DNA of 64,000 bases, taken from NCBI RefSeq assembly GCF_000439435.1, contig NC_021846.1, forward strand, positions 558,001 to 622,000, written 5' to 3'. The position numbers and the translations under genes are program-made. Source of the DNA: Spiroplasma taiwanense CT-1 (lineage in GTDB: Bacteria; Bacillota_I; Bacilli_A; Mycoplasmatales; Mycoplasmataceae). The notes under the pieces are model-generated. The model saw nothing but the letters and a program-made list of their open reading frames with translations, made no database searches and was not told the origin of the DNA. This document shows, piece by piece, positions 21,717 through 32,926 of this stretch (the stretch's first letter is position 1; every line of letters starts with the position of its first letter).

Positions 21717-22562
21717 TTATAATTTTGATTTTTTCTTTTTTAAAGCTTCAATTTTATTTATTCTATCGATATTACTATATAAAGCATTTTCTTCTTGAAT
21801 TCAATTTTTTATTTTTTTAAATAATTCAGAACCATAAGTTTTTTCAAAACCTGTTTTCAATGCTTCTAATTTTTTCATATATCTTGCACATGATATTGTA
21901 ATTGGTTTTTTCAAATTTAATTTTTTATAATGACCTGAATTTAAAATGTTTTTTATATTTGAAATAATAACTTCTTTTTCTTCTTCATCATTAACAATTA
22001 TTTCTTTTTGATTTGTTAAATAAGGTTCTATTTCATCTTTTTCTAGTAATTTTGAAACTAAACTTTTGTCTTCCCCAAAATATTCATTTGTTAAATTTTC
22101 TTCTAAATCTCTAATTGTAATATCATTAAGTGGGTCAAGTGCTGTTTTTTCTCATAAATCTGTAGTTCTTTCTAAATCACTTGAGTAATCTTGAATATAA
22201 GGATTAGATAAATTTAATATATTTTTAGGTGTTGATATTTTTTTATTATATTTATCTTTTTTTATATTTTCAAAATCCAATGTATAAAAATCTGGAAAAT
22301 CGTTATACATCTCTTTATTAAAAATATGTAGTTCTCTTATTAAAGTTTCTTCAGTCCCTGTTGGAATAATAATTAATTCATCAAATTCATCTAAAATTCT
22401 TTTATCCGTTTGATCTTTAATATGTAAAACTCTTCTAATTTCTTGCAAATTTTCAAAAAATGATAAATTATCTTTTCTAGACTGGTTTGAAATTAAATTA
22501 TTAATTTTTCTATCTTTCAAGAGTTTATTTAAAAAATAATTTTGATCATATATCCTTCTCAT
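21717..22562 (-). CDS. Hypothetical helical protein between dxs and tlyA
   Basis: 281 residues, charged and helical, no membrane segment. Start ATG 22562 is preferred over ATG 22574 because TGAGGA sits six bases before it; the dxs stop ends one base upstream. Notable stretches are DEFDELIIIPTGTEETLIRE and ISCARYMKKLEALKTGFEKT. Tight coupling to dxs suggests co-expression only. No family recognised. Confidence 0.65.
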
Positions 22563-22563
22563 T

Positions 22564-24204
22564 CTATTCCTCATATTCTATTTGATTTACAATACTTTCA
22601 ATATCCATTTTTAATGCTTTTAATATATTTTTTTTATCACCATGATGAATATTTGTTTCAGAAAAAGAAAAACTAAAAATATCATTTTTATTATATAAAT
22701 ACTCTTTAATATTAGTAAATAAATTATTTTTGTCAATCACTTGTTCATAGACAAAAAGCTTATTTTCTTTATGTTTTTCAAGCATAGTCTTATCTATTGG
22801 ATTAATAAATCTAGCATTAATTAAGTTTATTTTTAAATTATTTTCTTGAAAATAATTTAAAAAATCTTCAAGAATTGAACCATAACTAATTAATGTAACT
22901 TTATTATTTATATTATATTTTAATTCTTCTCATTCTCCAATTTCAAATTCATTTTTATTATCATTCATTATAGTTTTTTCATTTTCATAACGTATAAAAA
23001 ATTGTTTATCATTTGTAAAATATGCCAAATCAATTAGTCTTTTTAAATCACTATAACTATAAGGTTGAGCAATTATAGCTTTTTTGAAGTTATTTATAAG
23101 AGATATATCAAAAATACCATGATGACTGATTCCCCCACCATAGTTTAAACCTCCCCTATCAATTAAAAAAGTCATTGGTAGATTATTTCTAAAAACATCA
23201 TGTACTAATTGATCAAAAATTCTTTGTAAAAATGTTGAATATATTGAAATAAAAACTTTCTTTTTTGAATTTGCAATAGCACAAGCTGTTAAAATAGCAA
23301 ATTCCTCATTAATTCCAACATCGATTACATTATTTTTAAATTTTTGTTTTAAATTATTAAAATTGGATGAATTTAACATTGCAGGACATACTAAAAAATC
23401 ATTCTTTGAAAATTTTGTTTCAATATACTCTGCAATTAGTTTTGAATATGAATTTTCAATATTATTTTCAATTGAATGATTAAAAACAAGAGATCTTTCT
23501 CCGTTATAACCAAGTGCTTTTTGTGTTAAACAATGAATTACAATATGCTTTTTTGCTTTTTTAGCAATTTTAATAGCAAAAAATAGCTTTTTAAAATCAT
23601 GACCATTTTCACAAAGAAAGTACTCAAAACCTAATGATTCAATATATTTTTTTGAATCTTTTAGAAATAAAGCATTTTCTCCAATTGCTTCTCTATTATC
23701 ATTTAGAATTGTAATTGTTTTTTTATTAACATTATTTAAATTTAATAACCCTGAATGAACATAGCCTGTTAAAAATGCAGCATCTCCAATTATTGAAACT
23801 ATATTTTTCATATTATTTGCTAAAGCATATCCAAATGCATATCCAAGTGAAGTTGAACTATGCCCTGTACTAATTCAATCAAAATTTGATTCATTTATTT
23901 CTTGAAAATTACTTAAACCATTATATTTTTTTAATGATTTAAATTTTTTAATTCCATTAACTAATAATTTATATACATGAGATTGGTGGCCTGTATCAAA
24001 TAAAAGAATAGTATTTTTTAAATCAAATTGTGCAAAAATTGCAATTGTTAATTCAACAACACCTAAATTACTTCCAATATGACCGTTATTTAAATTAACA
24101 AAATTAATTAAAAAATCTCTAATGTTTTGCGATAGTTCTTCTAATTCAGCAATATTTTTATTATTATATAATTCTCTAAAAGTTAATAGTTTATTTAATT
24201 TCAT
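22564..24204 (-). CDS. dxs: 1-deoxy-D-xylulose-5-phosphate synthase (divergent)
   Basis: 546 residues versus about 620 in most bacteria. Transketolase-like order is kept: LNNGHIGSNLGVVELTIAIF, DTGHQSHVYKLL, ThDP motif SIIGDAAFLTG...NDNREAIGENA (Gly of the usual GDG is Ala), GINEEFAILTACAIA (Glu of the AEQHAV motif kept, His replaced by Phe), FLQRIFDQLVHDV, and DRGGLNYGGGISHHGIFDIS. First enzyme of the MEP isoprenoid route, making DXP from pyruvate and glyceraldehyde-3-phosphate. ATG 24204 follows GGAGAATT. TGA 23879 and 22935 are Trp. Family certain; full activity less so. Confidence 0.85.
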
Positions 24205-24397
24205 AATAATTCTCCTATATAATTTTACAATATAGTTGATAAAAATAGAATAAATAAAAAAAACCACATAAAATGTAGATAAAAAATTCATTTTTACTTA
24301 CTTATTTTTTTTGGAATTTAAAAATAAATTATAAGTTTTTTCTTTAGAATTTGGAGTAATATTTATTTTTAAAATTTAATTCATTTTTTAATAAAAA

Positions 24398-24601
24398 TTA
24401 AAACTCTTCAGTTTTATTATCATCTAAAACTTTTTTTACTTCTCCTTCAAGTGATAATAATTGTTTTTTTGCTTCATTAATTAGTTCTGTACCTTTTTTA
24501 AATAATTCAATTGATTCTTCCATTGAAGTATTTGAGTCGTTTAATTTATCAGAAATAATTTTTATTTCTTGTAAAATTTGATTGAAGTTTTTTTCATTCA
24601 T
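24398..24601 (-). CDS. xseB: Exodeoxyribonuclease VII small subunit
   Basis: 67 residues, normal size. FNQILQEIKIISDKLNDSNTS MEESIELFKKG is the family core (Leu-Glu-Glu-ri-v-x-x-L pattern, then sLEEslelye.G). Binds XseA to form the ssDNA exonuclease. Starts one base after the xseA stop, so translation is coupled. The 193 bases between it and dxs hold no gene. Confidence 0.92.
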   Translation of the reverse strand: MNEKNFNQILQEIKIISDKLNDSNTSMEESIELFKKGTELINEAKKQLLSLEGEVKKVLDDNKTEEF

Positions 24602-24602
24602 A

Positions 24603-25871
24603 TTATTTTTTTTCTCCTTTAACAGTTAAATTTATTTCTCCATCGTTAATAATTGCAACAATGTCTTTAGTTTTATCTATTTGTTTTATACTTTTAATAA
24701 CTGTATTATTTTGTTTTAAAATCGAATATCCTTTACTTAAAGGCAAAAATGGGTTTTGTAACTCAATTTTATCATTAAAAGAATTCAATATATTTTTATT
24801 AACATCTAATTTATGTGAAATTATTCTTTTTCAATTATTTAAACTATTAGTAAAATTTTGAGTAATTAAATTAAGTTTATTTTTAATAATAGAATTAAAA
24901 ATATTTGAACTATTTCTAAATTCTTGTTTTAAATAACTAATTTTATTATTTAAATCGACTTTTAATTTATTTGAGTAATTATTTACTTGATCTTCAATTT
25001 TATCAAGTTTATTTTTTAAATTTTTTCCAAAATCATTTAGTTTTGAATTTAAGAGATTAATTATAGTTTGATAATCTGGAGTTGATTTTTCTGCTGCTGC
25101 TGTTGGAGTTGAAGCACTAAAATCTGCAACATAATCAGATAATGTAGTATCTGGTTCATGACCAATACCTGTTATAACTGGAGTAGTACACTTTTCAATT
25201 GCATAAATTACTTCTAATTCATTAAAACTTCATAAGTCCTCATAACTTCCTCCCCCTCTTCCAATAATTAATGTATCTAATTTAGGAATAAAGTTATCAG
25301 CTTGAATTATTTTTTTTGAAATATCTTTTGCAGCTTCTTCTCCTTGAACAAGTGTAGGAAAAATAAAAATATTTACAATAGGAAATCTTCTTTTTATTGT
25401 TGTAACTACGTCTCAAATTGCGTCTCCAGATGCAGCGGTTATGATTCCAATATTTTTAGGAATATTTGGAATTGTTTTTTTCTTTTGTTGATCAAATAAA
25501 CCTTTATCTTTTAACTCATTATATCTTTTTTCATATATTAAAGAGAGCTCTCCGATACCATCAATTTTTACAGAACTAATTGTGAAAGTAAATTTACCAC
25601 TTGGTTTATAAAAAGTTAAAACCCCTTTTGCTATTATTTCTGTCCCCTCTTTAACAGATAAATTTATAAAAGATTGAGTATTACTTTTTCAAATTGCACA
25701 ATCAATTCTTGCTTCATTATCTTTCAAAGAAAAATAAATATGACCAGATTTATTAAAAGTTAAATTAGAAACTTCTCCTTTAATATTTATATTTTTAAAT
25801 TGATTTGTTTTTTCAACAAAGTTTTTTATATTTTCATTTAATTCACTAATTTTAAATATTACCTTTGACAT
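24603..25871 (-). CDS. xseA: Exodeoxyribonuclease VII large subunit
   Basis: 422 residues. N-terminal OB fold ([22 protein letters not shown]), catalytic core [51 protein letters not shown], and [27 protein letters not shown], then a long coiled coil and [10 protein letters not shown] near the end. All family blocks present. Degrades single-stranded DNA from both ends. TGA codons at several positions are Trp. AAAGGATTTTTT precedes ATG. Confidence 0.93.
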
Positions 25872-25893
25872 AAAAAATCCTTTCTATAAATTT

Positions 25894-27354
25894 TTAATTA
25901 ATAAATTCAATTTCATTTAAGCAATTTTTAATTTTAATATATAAAAAATAAAAATTCATTAAATCCTGTTTTGAAATTTTTTTACTTTTTAAATCCATAA
26001 TTAATAAATCTTTTTTACTTACTAAAAATTCCATTACTTCTCTGATATTTCTATTATTCATTTTCTTTTTAAAGATTTTATATTTTTTACTATCAAAATT
26101 TGTAGAAGTTAAACTTATTTCATTTTTAACTTTATCAAATAAATTTATAAAACCATTAAATTCTTTTATAATATTTTTTAAATCGTTATTAAAATAAAAC
26201 TTCTCTTCTTTAGTAATATGATCAATAATACTAATATTTTTATTTTTATCGTGTTTATTTGATTGAGAAAATTTTTCTGCTTCTCCAAAAGTAACTGTTT
26301 GTAAAAGATCTTGTGTATCATTTCTTTCACTTGTATTAAATTCATCAATAAGAGCTTTATTTTTATTATCAGAAATAATATCTGATCAATATCTTGTTAA
26401 TGTATTTGTAATTTCTGTTTTCTTTTCTTTAATTATTAGTTTTTTAACAACTTTTTTATTTACATTTAAATTAAAATCAGAAATATTTTTAAATTCATTT
26501 AATGTTAATACTTTTAATAAGTTAAAATATTTATTTTCACCAACTATATAGATTGGACATTCATTTTTAATTATATTATAAAAAATGTTTAAATTATTTA
26601 ACATTGCGGTCTTGTAATAAGATTTTTGTTCTAAGTTATTTAAAAAAATAAAAATAGTTTCTTCATTAAAAGTTTGACTTATTTTTTTCAATTTTATTTT
26701 TAAATATTCTTCATCGTATTTAATTGGTGTATGAATAAATTTTTCTAAACTTGATATGATTTTTTTATTAAAAAAATCATATCAAATTGATTTAAAATCA
26801 AGTTTAATTCCCCTAAATTTATTTTCTGTAACTTTATTAAATAATTCTTCATCATATTTATAAAAGATTCTTTTTACTTCTTTAACATATTGTTCTAAAT
26901 TTTTTGAAAATTTTATATCTTTTAAAAAATAATCGGCATTGTATCAATCCAAATTTCTTATAAATACATTTAATTTTAAATCTTTTGTAATATAATCAAT
27001 TGCTTTATTAACTTCTTGATCATTTTTTAAAATAGGTTTTGCAGAAATAATTACAATATTTTTAAAAACTTTTTGCTCAATTTTTTTAGAACAATTTTCT
27101 AAATAATTTGTTATTAATTTATAATTTTTTAAACTAAAAATTGTATTTTCAAAATTATTAATGTAGCTTAAAGAAATATATTCACAAAAAGCATTTGTTA
27201 AATAACTTTTTTTATCAATATCATTAATTTCAAATTTAATTTTATAAATAAAATTTTTAAATTCTTTAAACATCATTTCTTTTATTTTATACTTTTCAAT
27301 ATTATTAAATTTCTGAAGTTCTTCTTTTAATTCTAATGGATTATTTAAACTCAT
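25894..27354 (-). CDS. Hypothetical protein between nusB and xseA
   Basis: 486 residues, Lys/Asn/Phe-rich, no signal or membrane helix. It starts 18 bases after the nusB stop behind GAAAGG and ends 23 bases before xseA, so it belongs to the same operon. Segments such as VFKNIVIISAKPILKNDQEV and CPIYIVGENKYFNLLK look like alternating strands and helices. No known family recognised; a lineage-specific gene embedded in a conserved operon. Confidence 0.7.
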
Positions 27355-27371
27355 ATTACGAACCTTTCTAA

Positions 27372-27773
27372 TTAAATAATTTTATCTAGTAAACCATTTA
27401 TAAAATTTGTATCTCAACTTGGAAGATACTGTCTTGTTAATTCAATACTTTCATTAATAACTATAGCTTTTAAAGTAATATTATTTTTTATTTCATAAGC
27501 TCCATTTATCAATATTGCTTGAATTATTTTTGGAATTCTATTTCAATTTCAATTATTTTCTAATAAATTTGAAACAATTTCAATTAATAAGTCTATTTGT
27601 TCTAATAAATTAAATAAAAATTCATTTTGATTTTCATCTATTGATTTTAATTGAAAACCATCTAATATTTCTTGTTTAATTTTATCAATATTATTATCTA
27701 ATAAAAAAAGGCGATAAAGTATTTGAATCGCTTTTTTTCTTCTATTTTTTAGTTCATTTATCGATTTTTGCAT
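27372..27773 (-). CDS. nusB: Transcription antitermination factor NusB
   Basis: 133 residues. All-helical; RRKKAIQILYRLFLLDNN matches the N-terminal RxxAlqaLYq block and NWNWNRIPKIIQAILINGAYEI the family's W-x-l-x-R-i-x-x-i-x-r-A-i-L-r-l-a-x-x-E block, followed by KAIVINESIELTRQY. Part of the rRNA antitermination complex with NusE. First gene of the nusB-xseA-xseB group. Confidence 0.88.
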
Positions 27774-27808
27774 AATTTATTGCCTTTCTTTATTAAATTT
27801 TTAAAGAA

Positions 27809-28708
27809 CTATTTTTTTTGAAATTGAATCTTTTTTTCTTCTGTTGTTATACCAAGAACAGTTGCAAGTTCAACAATTTCACCATTTTGTAACTTTTTAA
27901 AAAAATCCTTAAATTCCGTATTCTTATTAGCACTTATAATTCAATTAATAAATTGTTGTTCAGGACTTAAAAGAATATAGCCAGCCTTGACTTCTCCTTT
28001 AATTGAATAATTTTCTCAAGATACTCTCCTTTCAAAAAATAAATTACTATTTTTTGATTGTAATGTTTTTAAAATACCTTTAATAAATTTTAATGATGTT
28101 GAATTTTGTATTAATTCAGTACCATTGCTGATATTTGCCCATGTTACTTTTGAAGATAAAAAATAACTATCTAATTGATAAAAACCATCTGTAAAAGTAA
28201 AATTATTAAAATCAAATTCTGAATTTAATGTTGGTATGTTTGTTATATTTATTGGCAATTTTGAACTTTCACTAGTTTCAGTTTTATTATATGTAAAATA
28301 AATAGTTTTATTTGCTTGTTCATTATTATATTCTGTAAACTTTGAACCTAAGTAGCTAATTAAATCATTTTCAACATCTAAATTATTACCGTTTGAATAA
28401 TAAAAATTAAATTTCAAATTTTTAAATTGATCTTCTTCCACCAAATTATCTTCATTTTTAAATCTGTAAGCAATTAAATTTTTTAATAAATTTTCTAATT
28501 TAGTTTTATCTAAAGTTACCTTATTATCATCTCCAAATTTAGCAATATCAAAAATACTAATTGTTTTAAATTCTTTAAAATCTCAATATTTTTCTATATC
28601 AGATAAAGTTTTAAAAGTATTATCTACTGGTGTAACACAACTTATAATTTGAGTTGCTGGAGTTAATGTAATTGTAAAACTTGATAATAATATTAATAAT
28701 TTTTTCAT
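27809..28708 (-). CDS. Lipoprotein of unknown function
   Basis: 299 residues. Type II signal MKKLLILLSSFTITLTPATQ then IISC, Cys at 24, matching the Mollicute style (S-C at the cleavage site). The mature part is Asn/Phe/Thr-rich. TGA codons are Trp. GGTGAAAAA precedes the ATG. Anchored on the outer face of the membrane. No family recognised. Confidence 0.75.
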
Positions 28709-28787
28709 TTTTTCACCTAATTTACTATTATTTTACATTATTATAGTAGTATTTTTTCAATAATACTTTTAAAATAACACTTTTTTT

Positions 28788-28822
28788 AAAGAAATAAAGT
28801 AAAAAAGTTACTTTATTTCTTT
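28788..28822. terminator. Terminator overlapping the nfo stop
   Basis: AAAGAAATAAAGTAA and TTACTTTATTTCTTT perfect arms around six bases; the nfo TAA lies in the right arm, T-run on the minus strand. Confidence 0.8.
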
Positions 28823-29713
28823 ATCATTAAATGGATTTGTAAATTTTTTTTCCTTTAACATTTCTATTTCAACCTTATAAGGACTTGTTTTTGCATCAAG
28901 TCAAGGAGTTTCAAGCAAAATTGGAATTTCTTTAAATAAGGGGTTGTGAACTACCTTACAAAGTGCATCAAAACCAATATATCCATAACCAATATTTTCA
29001 TGTCTATCTTTATGAGAAGAAATTGAATTTTTACTATCATTTAAGTGAATAGCCATTAATTTTTCCAATCCAACAATATTGTCAAATTCTTCTACAACTT
29101 TATCAAAGTTATTTTTTACATCATATCCTGCATCATGCATATGACATGTATCAAAGCATACTCCAACTTTTTCTTTTTGTTCTACTAGATCCAATACTGT
29201 TTTGATTTCTTCAAAAGTGATACAAACTTCAGTCCCTTTTCCAGACATTGTTTCTAATGCTATTTTTACTGGTGAATTTGGCAATTCTTTATATACTAAA
29301 TTTAAGCCTTTAGCAACACTTTTTAAAGCATCTTCTTTTAATGCCCCAACAGCAGCTCCTGGGTGTAAAACAAGTAAGTGAACCCCAATTGCTTCAAGTC
29401 TAATTAATTCTTCTTTTAATAGTCTTACACCAAAATCAAAAGTTTCTTGTTTTACTGTATTTGCTAAGTTAATTGTATATGGACCATGACAAATTACTTT
29501 TGTAATATCAATTTCGTTTTCAATTAATAATTCTTTAAATTCTTTTATATTTAATTTTTCAGTTTCTGTTCTTCGAGTATTTTGTGGTGCTCCTGTAAAA
29601 AACATTAAAGTATTTGCATTGTTTTGGATTGCTTCAAGTGCACTTCCAACTAAAAATTTTCCAACCCCGTTCATTCCAACATGGCTTCCAAGATAAAAAT
29701 CAGGTTTTTTCAT
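28808..29713 (-). CDS. nfo: Deoxyribonuclease IV / AP endonuclease (Nfo family)
   Basis: 301 residues. Metal-binding and family motifs in order: LGSHVGMNG, MFFTGAPQNTRR, VICHGPYTINLAN, LVLHPGAAVG, IALETMSGKGTEV, VCFDTCHMHDAGYD, MAIHLNDSKN, KDRHENIGYG and PILLETPW. Cuts DNA 5' to abasic sites using three zinc ions; all visible His/Glu/Asp ligands are kept. TGA near 28898 is Trp. Start ATG 29713; GTG at 29722 is possible. Confidence 0.95.
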
Positions 29714-29755
29714 ATTTTTCACGCTCTTTCATTTCTAGTTTGATTATAGCAAACT

Positions 29756-29781
29756 AAAAAGAGATTATATAATCTCTTTTT
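29756..29781. terminator. Terminator between ribF and nfo
   Basis: Perfect 13-base arms AAAAAGAGATTAT and ATAATCTCTTTTT. A second weaker hairpin (AAACAAG ... CTTGTTT) lies at about 29821-29842, so ribF transcription probably ends in this double structure. Confidence 0.8.
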
Positions 29782-29879
29782 AACACCATCAAAATTAAAT
29801 GAAATATTACCAAAAAATAAAAAAACAAGTAAAAACTTGTTTTCTAATATACGATAAATATTTTATTTGACCTATTTAC

Positions 29880-30770
29880 CTAAAATTTTAACATTTCTAT
29901 TTTTTTAGTATTTTCAATATCTAATGCTAACATTTCTTTTAATTCTTCAAGATCATTTACTTTAACATTTTCTCTTAATTTTTTAAAAGGAGTTATAACT
30001 ACTTTTCATCCATAAATTTCTTGATCAAAATCAATTATATTTGTTTCAAAAACAAGCTGATTTAATTCATTTGTTCAATAACAACCTGCTCCTAGAAAAT
30101 GTTTTTTTAAGTGATCGATATAAACGTCACAAACATATACTCCTGGTTCAACTAATATTTTTTGAGGAGTAATTAAGTTAATTGTTGGAAAACCAATTTG
30201 TCTACCAAGTTGTTTACCGATAGATACTCTACCTGTAAATTGATAATAGAAATTTGTTTTTTTCTTAAACTCATTAAAATCACTATTTTTAATCAAAGAA
30301 ATAAGTTCTTTACATTCTTTTTTTTCTTTAAAATTCCCAACAATTAAAGCGTTTTCTTTTCAATTATCTTTAATAAATTTTGTTGTAAATTTAGGTTCTA
30401 TTTCACTTTTAAAATCCTCTGCAATCATTATTTTTTCAATACTCAAAAAATTTGAAATATTATCAAATAATTGTTGTTCTGTCATTAAATTAAACATTGG
30501 GTTTATAAAATAAAATAAAATTAAATCAATATCAACTTCATTTGCTTTTTTTATTAAATTTTCTTGATTTCATAATCCAAAATTCAATTCATCTTTAACA
30601 AGAACAAATAAAGTTGATTGCAAATTTTGCTCTTTTGCTTTTGCTTTTAACTCTTTAATTTGATTATCTTCAAACTCATTTCAATTCTCAAAATCTGTAA
30701 TTAAACCAATTGATGGTTTTAGATGTACCATTATTAAAGTCATATTATTATAAAAAAAAGATTGAACCAT
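29880..30770 (-). CDS. ribF: RibF-type riboflavin kinase with degenerate FAD synthetase domain
   Basis: 296 residues. The C-terminal half is a clear flavokinase: FYYQFTGRVSIGKQLGRQ followed by IGFPTINL, PGVYVCDVY and IIDFDQEIYGW. The N-terminal half has the length of the FMN adenylyltransferase domain but lacks its hallmarks: the GxFDGxHxGH box is replaced by IGLITDFENWNEFEDNQ, and no ISSTxIR motif is seen. So FMN production is likely, FAD production from this protein doubtful. AAAAGGAA precedes ATG 30770. Starts five bases after the stop of the gene upstream. Confidence 0.85.
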
Positions 30771-30774
30771 ATTT

Positions 30775-31050
30775 TTATTCCTTTTCCTCTTTTTTTATTT
30801 TTTTAATTTCACTTATAAATCTTTTTTCTTCATCTTTAAAATCAAAATATAAGACTATTCTTGATTTAAATTTTTTCACTCTTTTTTCATTCATTATAAA
30901 TTTTGTAAAACATTTTGTGCATTTATAAGAATTATCTCTTTTATCAACTGCAATTTTTAAATGAATGCATCTAGAAATTCCTTGTGTAACATAATATTTT
31001 TGAATTTCCCATTCTAGATTTTCATCTAGATCAAATATATAATCTCTCAT
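30775..31050 (-). CDS. Small hypothetical protein with Cys/His cluster
   Basis: 91 residues, highly charged C-terminus. RCIHLKIAVDKRDNSYKCTKC offers Cys-His...Cys-x2-Cys, a possible zinc site. It stops five bases before ribF starts, so co-transcribed. Function unknown. Confidence 0.6.
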   Translation of the reverse strand: MRDYIFDLDENLEWEIQKYYVTQGISRCIHLKIAVDKRDNSYKCTKCFTKFIMNEKRVKKFKSRIVLYFDFKDEEKRFISEIKKIKKEEKE

Positions 31051-31167
31051 ATTTCCAACTCACTTTTTAATATTTTACCATATTATTTGTAACTAACAAA
31101 ATTGATTACTTATTATGCTACAATACTTTTTTACTAAAAATCATACTAAATAATACTGATTAAATTA

Positions 31168-31954
31168 TTAATATTTAAAATTTTTCTTATTTATTTTTTT
31201 TATTATTATTGTGTCAAGCATAATAAAAATAAATGAATATATAAAATTAATTCTATAAGTTCAATAATTTGAAATAACTAAAGGTTCAACTTTTGTGTAG
31301 TTCATAAAAATAATATTTAAAAACGGTAAATACATTATTGTATTTTGAATATAATAATTGATATTACTATTTAAAATAAGTTGTAACATTTTAAATAGTA
31401 TTGAAAAAATAAAAATTGAATATGAAATTATATAAAACCAGAACAATTTATTAGTTCTAATTTTAAAATAAAAAGCAAGCAAAACAAATATTCAATATAT
31501 AGTAGTTAAAAAAATAATAGAAAAAACAATTCATAAATTAAAAAATCTTTATTAAATTGATAATCAGCTGCATATTTTCCTATAATAAAAATAAAAAACA
31601 TAAATATTAAAGTTGCTGAAATAATTATTAAGTAATTTATAAAAAATTTATTTATAAATATATATAAATTATTATTTTTTTTAAAAAATTGTTATAGTTT
31701 GTATTATTAAGTTCGATTGTTATAAAAATTAATATTGCTCCAATTAAAAAAAGTGAACTAGACAATACACCAAAAATTTTTAAATTATTTATTCCATCTT
31801 CAAATACAATATATAAATAAAAAGTATTAACATCAGAAACAATGTATGTAATTAAAAAAATAATTATATATTTTTACCATTTATCAAAAATAAAGTTTCA
31901 ATTTAATTTAAAATTTATTTTTAAAAAAATATTTTTCTTAAAAATTATTTTCAC
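31168..31954 (-). pseudogene. Decayed multi-helix membrane protein
   Basis: From GTG 31954 the frame begins KIIFKKNIFLKINFKLNW, meets TAA after FDKW, continues in frame (YIVSDVNTFYLYIVFEDG), then shifts at an A8 run (T8 near 31675-31682 on plus) and again in a T6 run near 31548, ending at TAA 31168. Restored product about 260 residues with six hydrophobic helices, like an ABC-2 permease or immunity-type membrane protein. Last gene of the decayed export locus; overlaps the lipoprotein remnant upstream. Confidence 0.55.
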
Positions 31955-32713
31955 TAAAGTCTGAGTTTTTTGCTCTAACACAAAGACAAATCTCCATTTT
32001 TGTATATAACCCATTAACATGATAAACATTGTTAAATACAGTTGCAATTTCTAACATTGAAAGTCCTAACACTGCGCCAATAGATATTCCAATCACTGGA
32101 ATTTGTGTAAGACCATTTAATATTTCTAGTATTTCTGCTAATCCTGCTCTTCCAGTGTATAAAAATCTTCAATAGAATTTATTAATTTTTCCTCAGCTTC
32201 AAAATTTCATAAACCAATAATAACTTCATATCATTGATATCTTGTTATATATTTATAACCTTTTACATTTCATTTTTTTCATAAGTTCATCTTGTATTAG
32301 TTCAATCAAAATTATTAATTAATATTTTAAGTACTTCTTTTGGTATTGCTAAATTTATTAAAATATTTATTGTTTTTTTAGTTAATAAATTCAAATTCAA
32401 TATTTCATCAATTATTTTTTGATCATTTTTATATTTATATAAAAAATTTAAAATTTTATAATTTTTTTCTTTTGTTAAAATACTCATTTCATTAATAAAA
32501 TTATCTTTATAATCATTAAGCATCAAAATTTCTAAATTTTTATTTATAAAATTTAAATTATTATAAAATTTTTGATTTTTTAAAATTTTTTCACTACTTT
32601 TATCAAACAAATCTTTTTTTATTTTCACAGGAAAATTATTGCAGCTTACTATTGTTAAAGTACTAGAACTAAATAAACCAATAGAACAGACAGTAGATAA
32701 TAGTTTTTTTCAT
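31938..32713 (-). pseudogene. Decayed lipoprotein with hydrophobic C-terminus
   Basis: ATG 32713 is followed by an A7 run; with A6 the product begins MKKLLSTVCSIGLFSSSTLT then IVSC, a lipoprotein signal. The body is Lys/Asn/Leu-rich helical. Further single-base shifts occur near 32275 and 32160, after which RAGLAEILEILNGLTQIPVI and the hydrophobic GISIGAVLGLSMLEIATVF complete the C-terminus to TAA 31938. So at least three lesions. A membrane-inserting C-terminal segment on a secreted protein next to dedicated ABC exporters suggests a bacteriocin- or toxin-like product; inference only. Confidence 0.55.
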
Positions 32714-32926
32714 CTTTTTTCTCCTTAAAAGTTTTTAAAAATTATTATTTATAAATTAGTAATTACTATTAGATTTTTATTTTGATACAAAATACTTTAT
32801 GTTAATTCAAGTTAATAAAAAAATAATTATTTTTACCCTTTTTCTCCTTTAATCAACATTTTTATATTATTTTTTTTATAAAAAAAATCAATTTTATTTA
32901 ATTATTTTTAAAAAAAACTAATAAAA

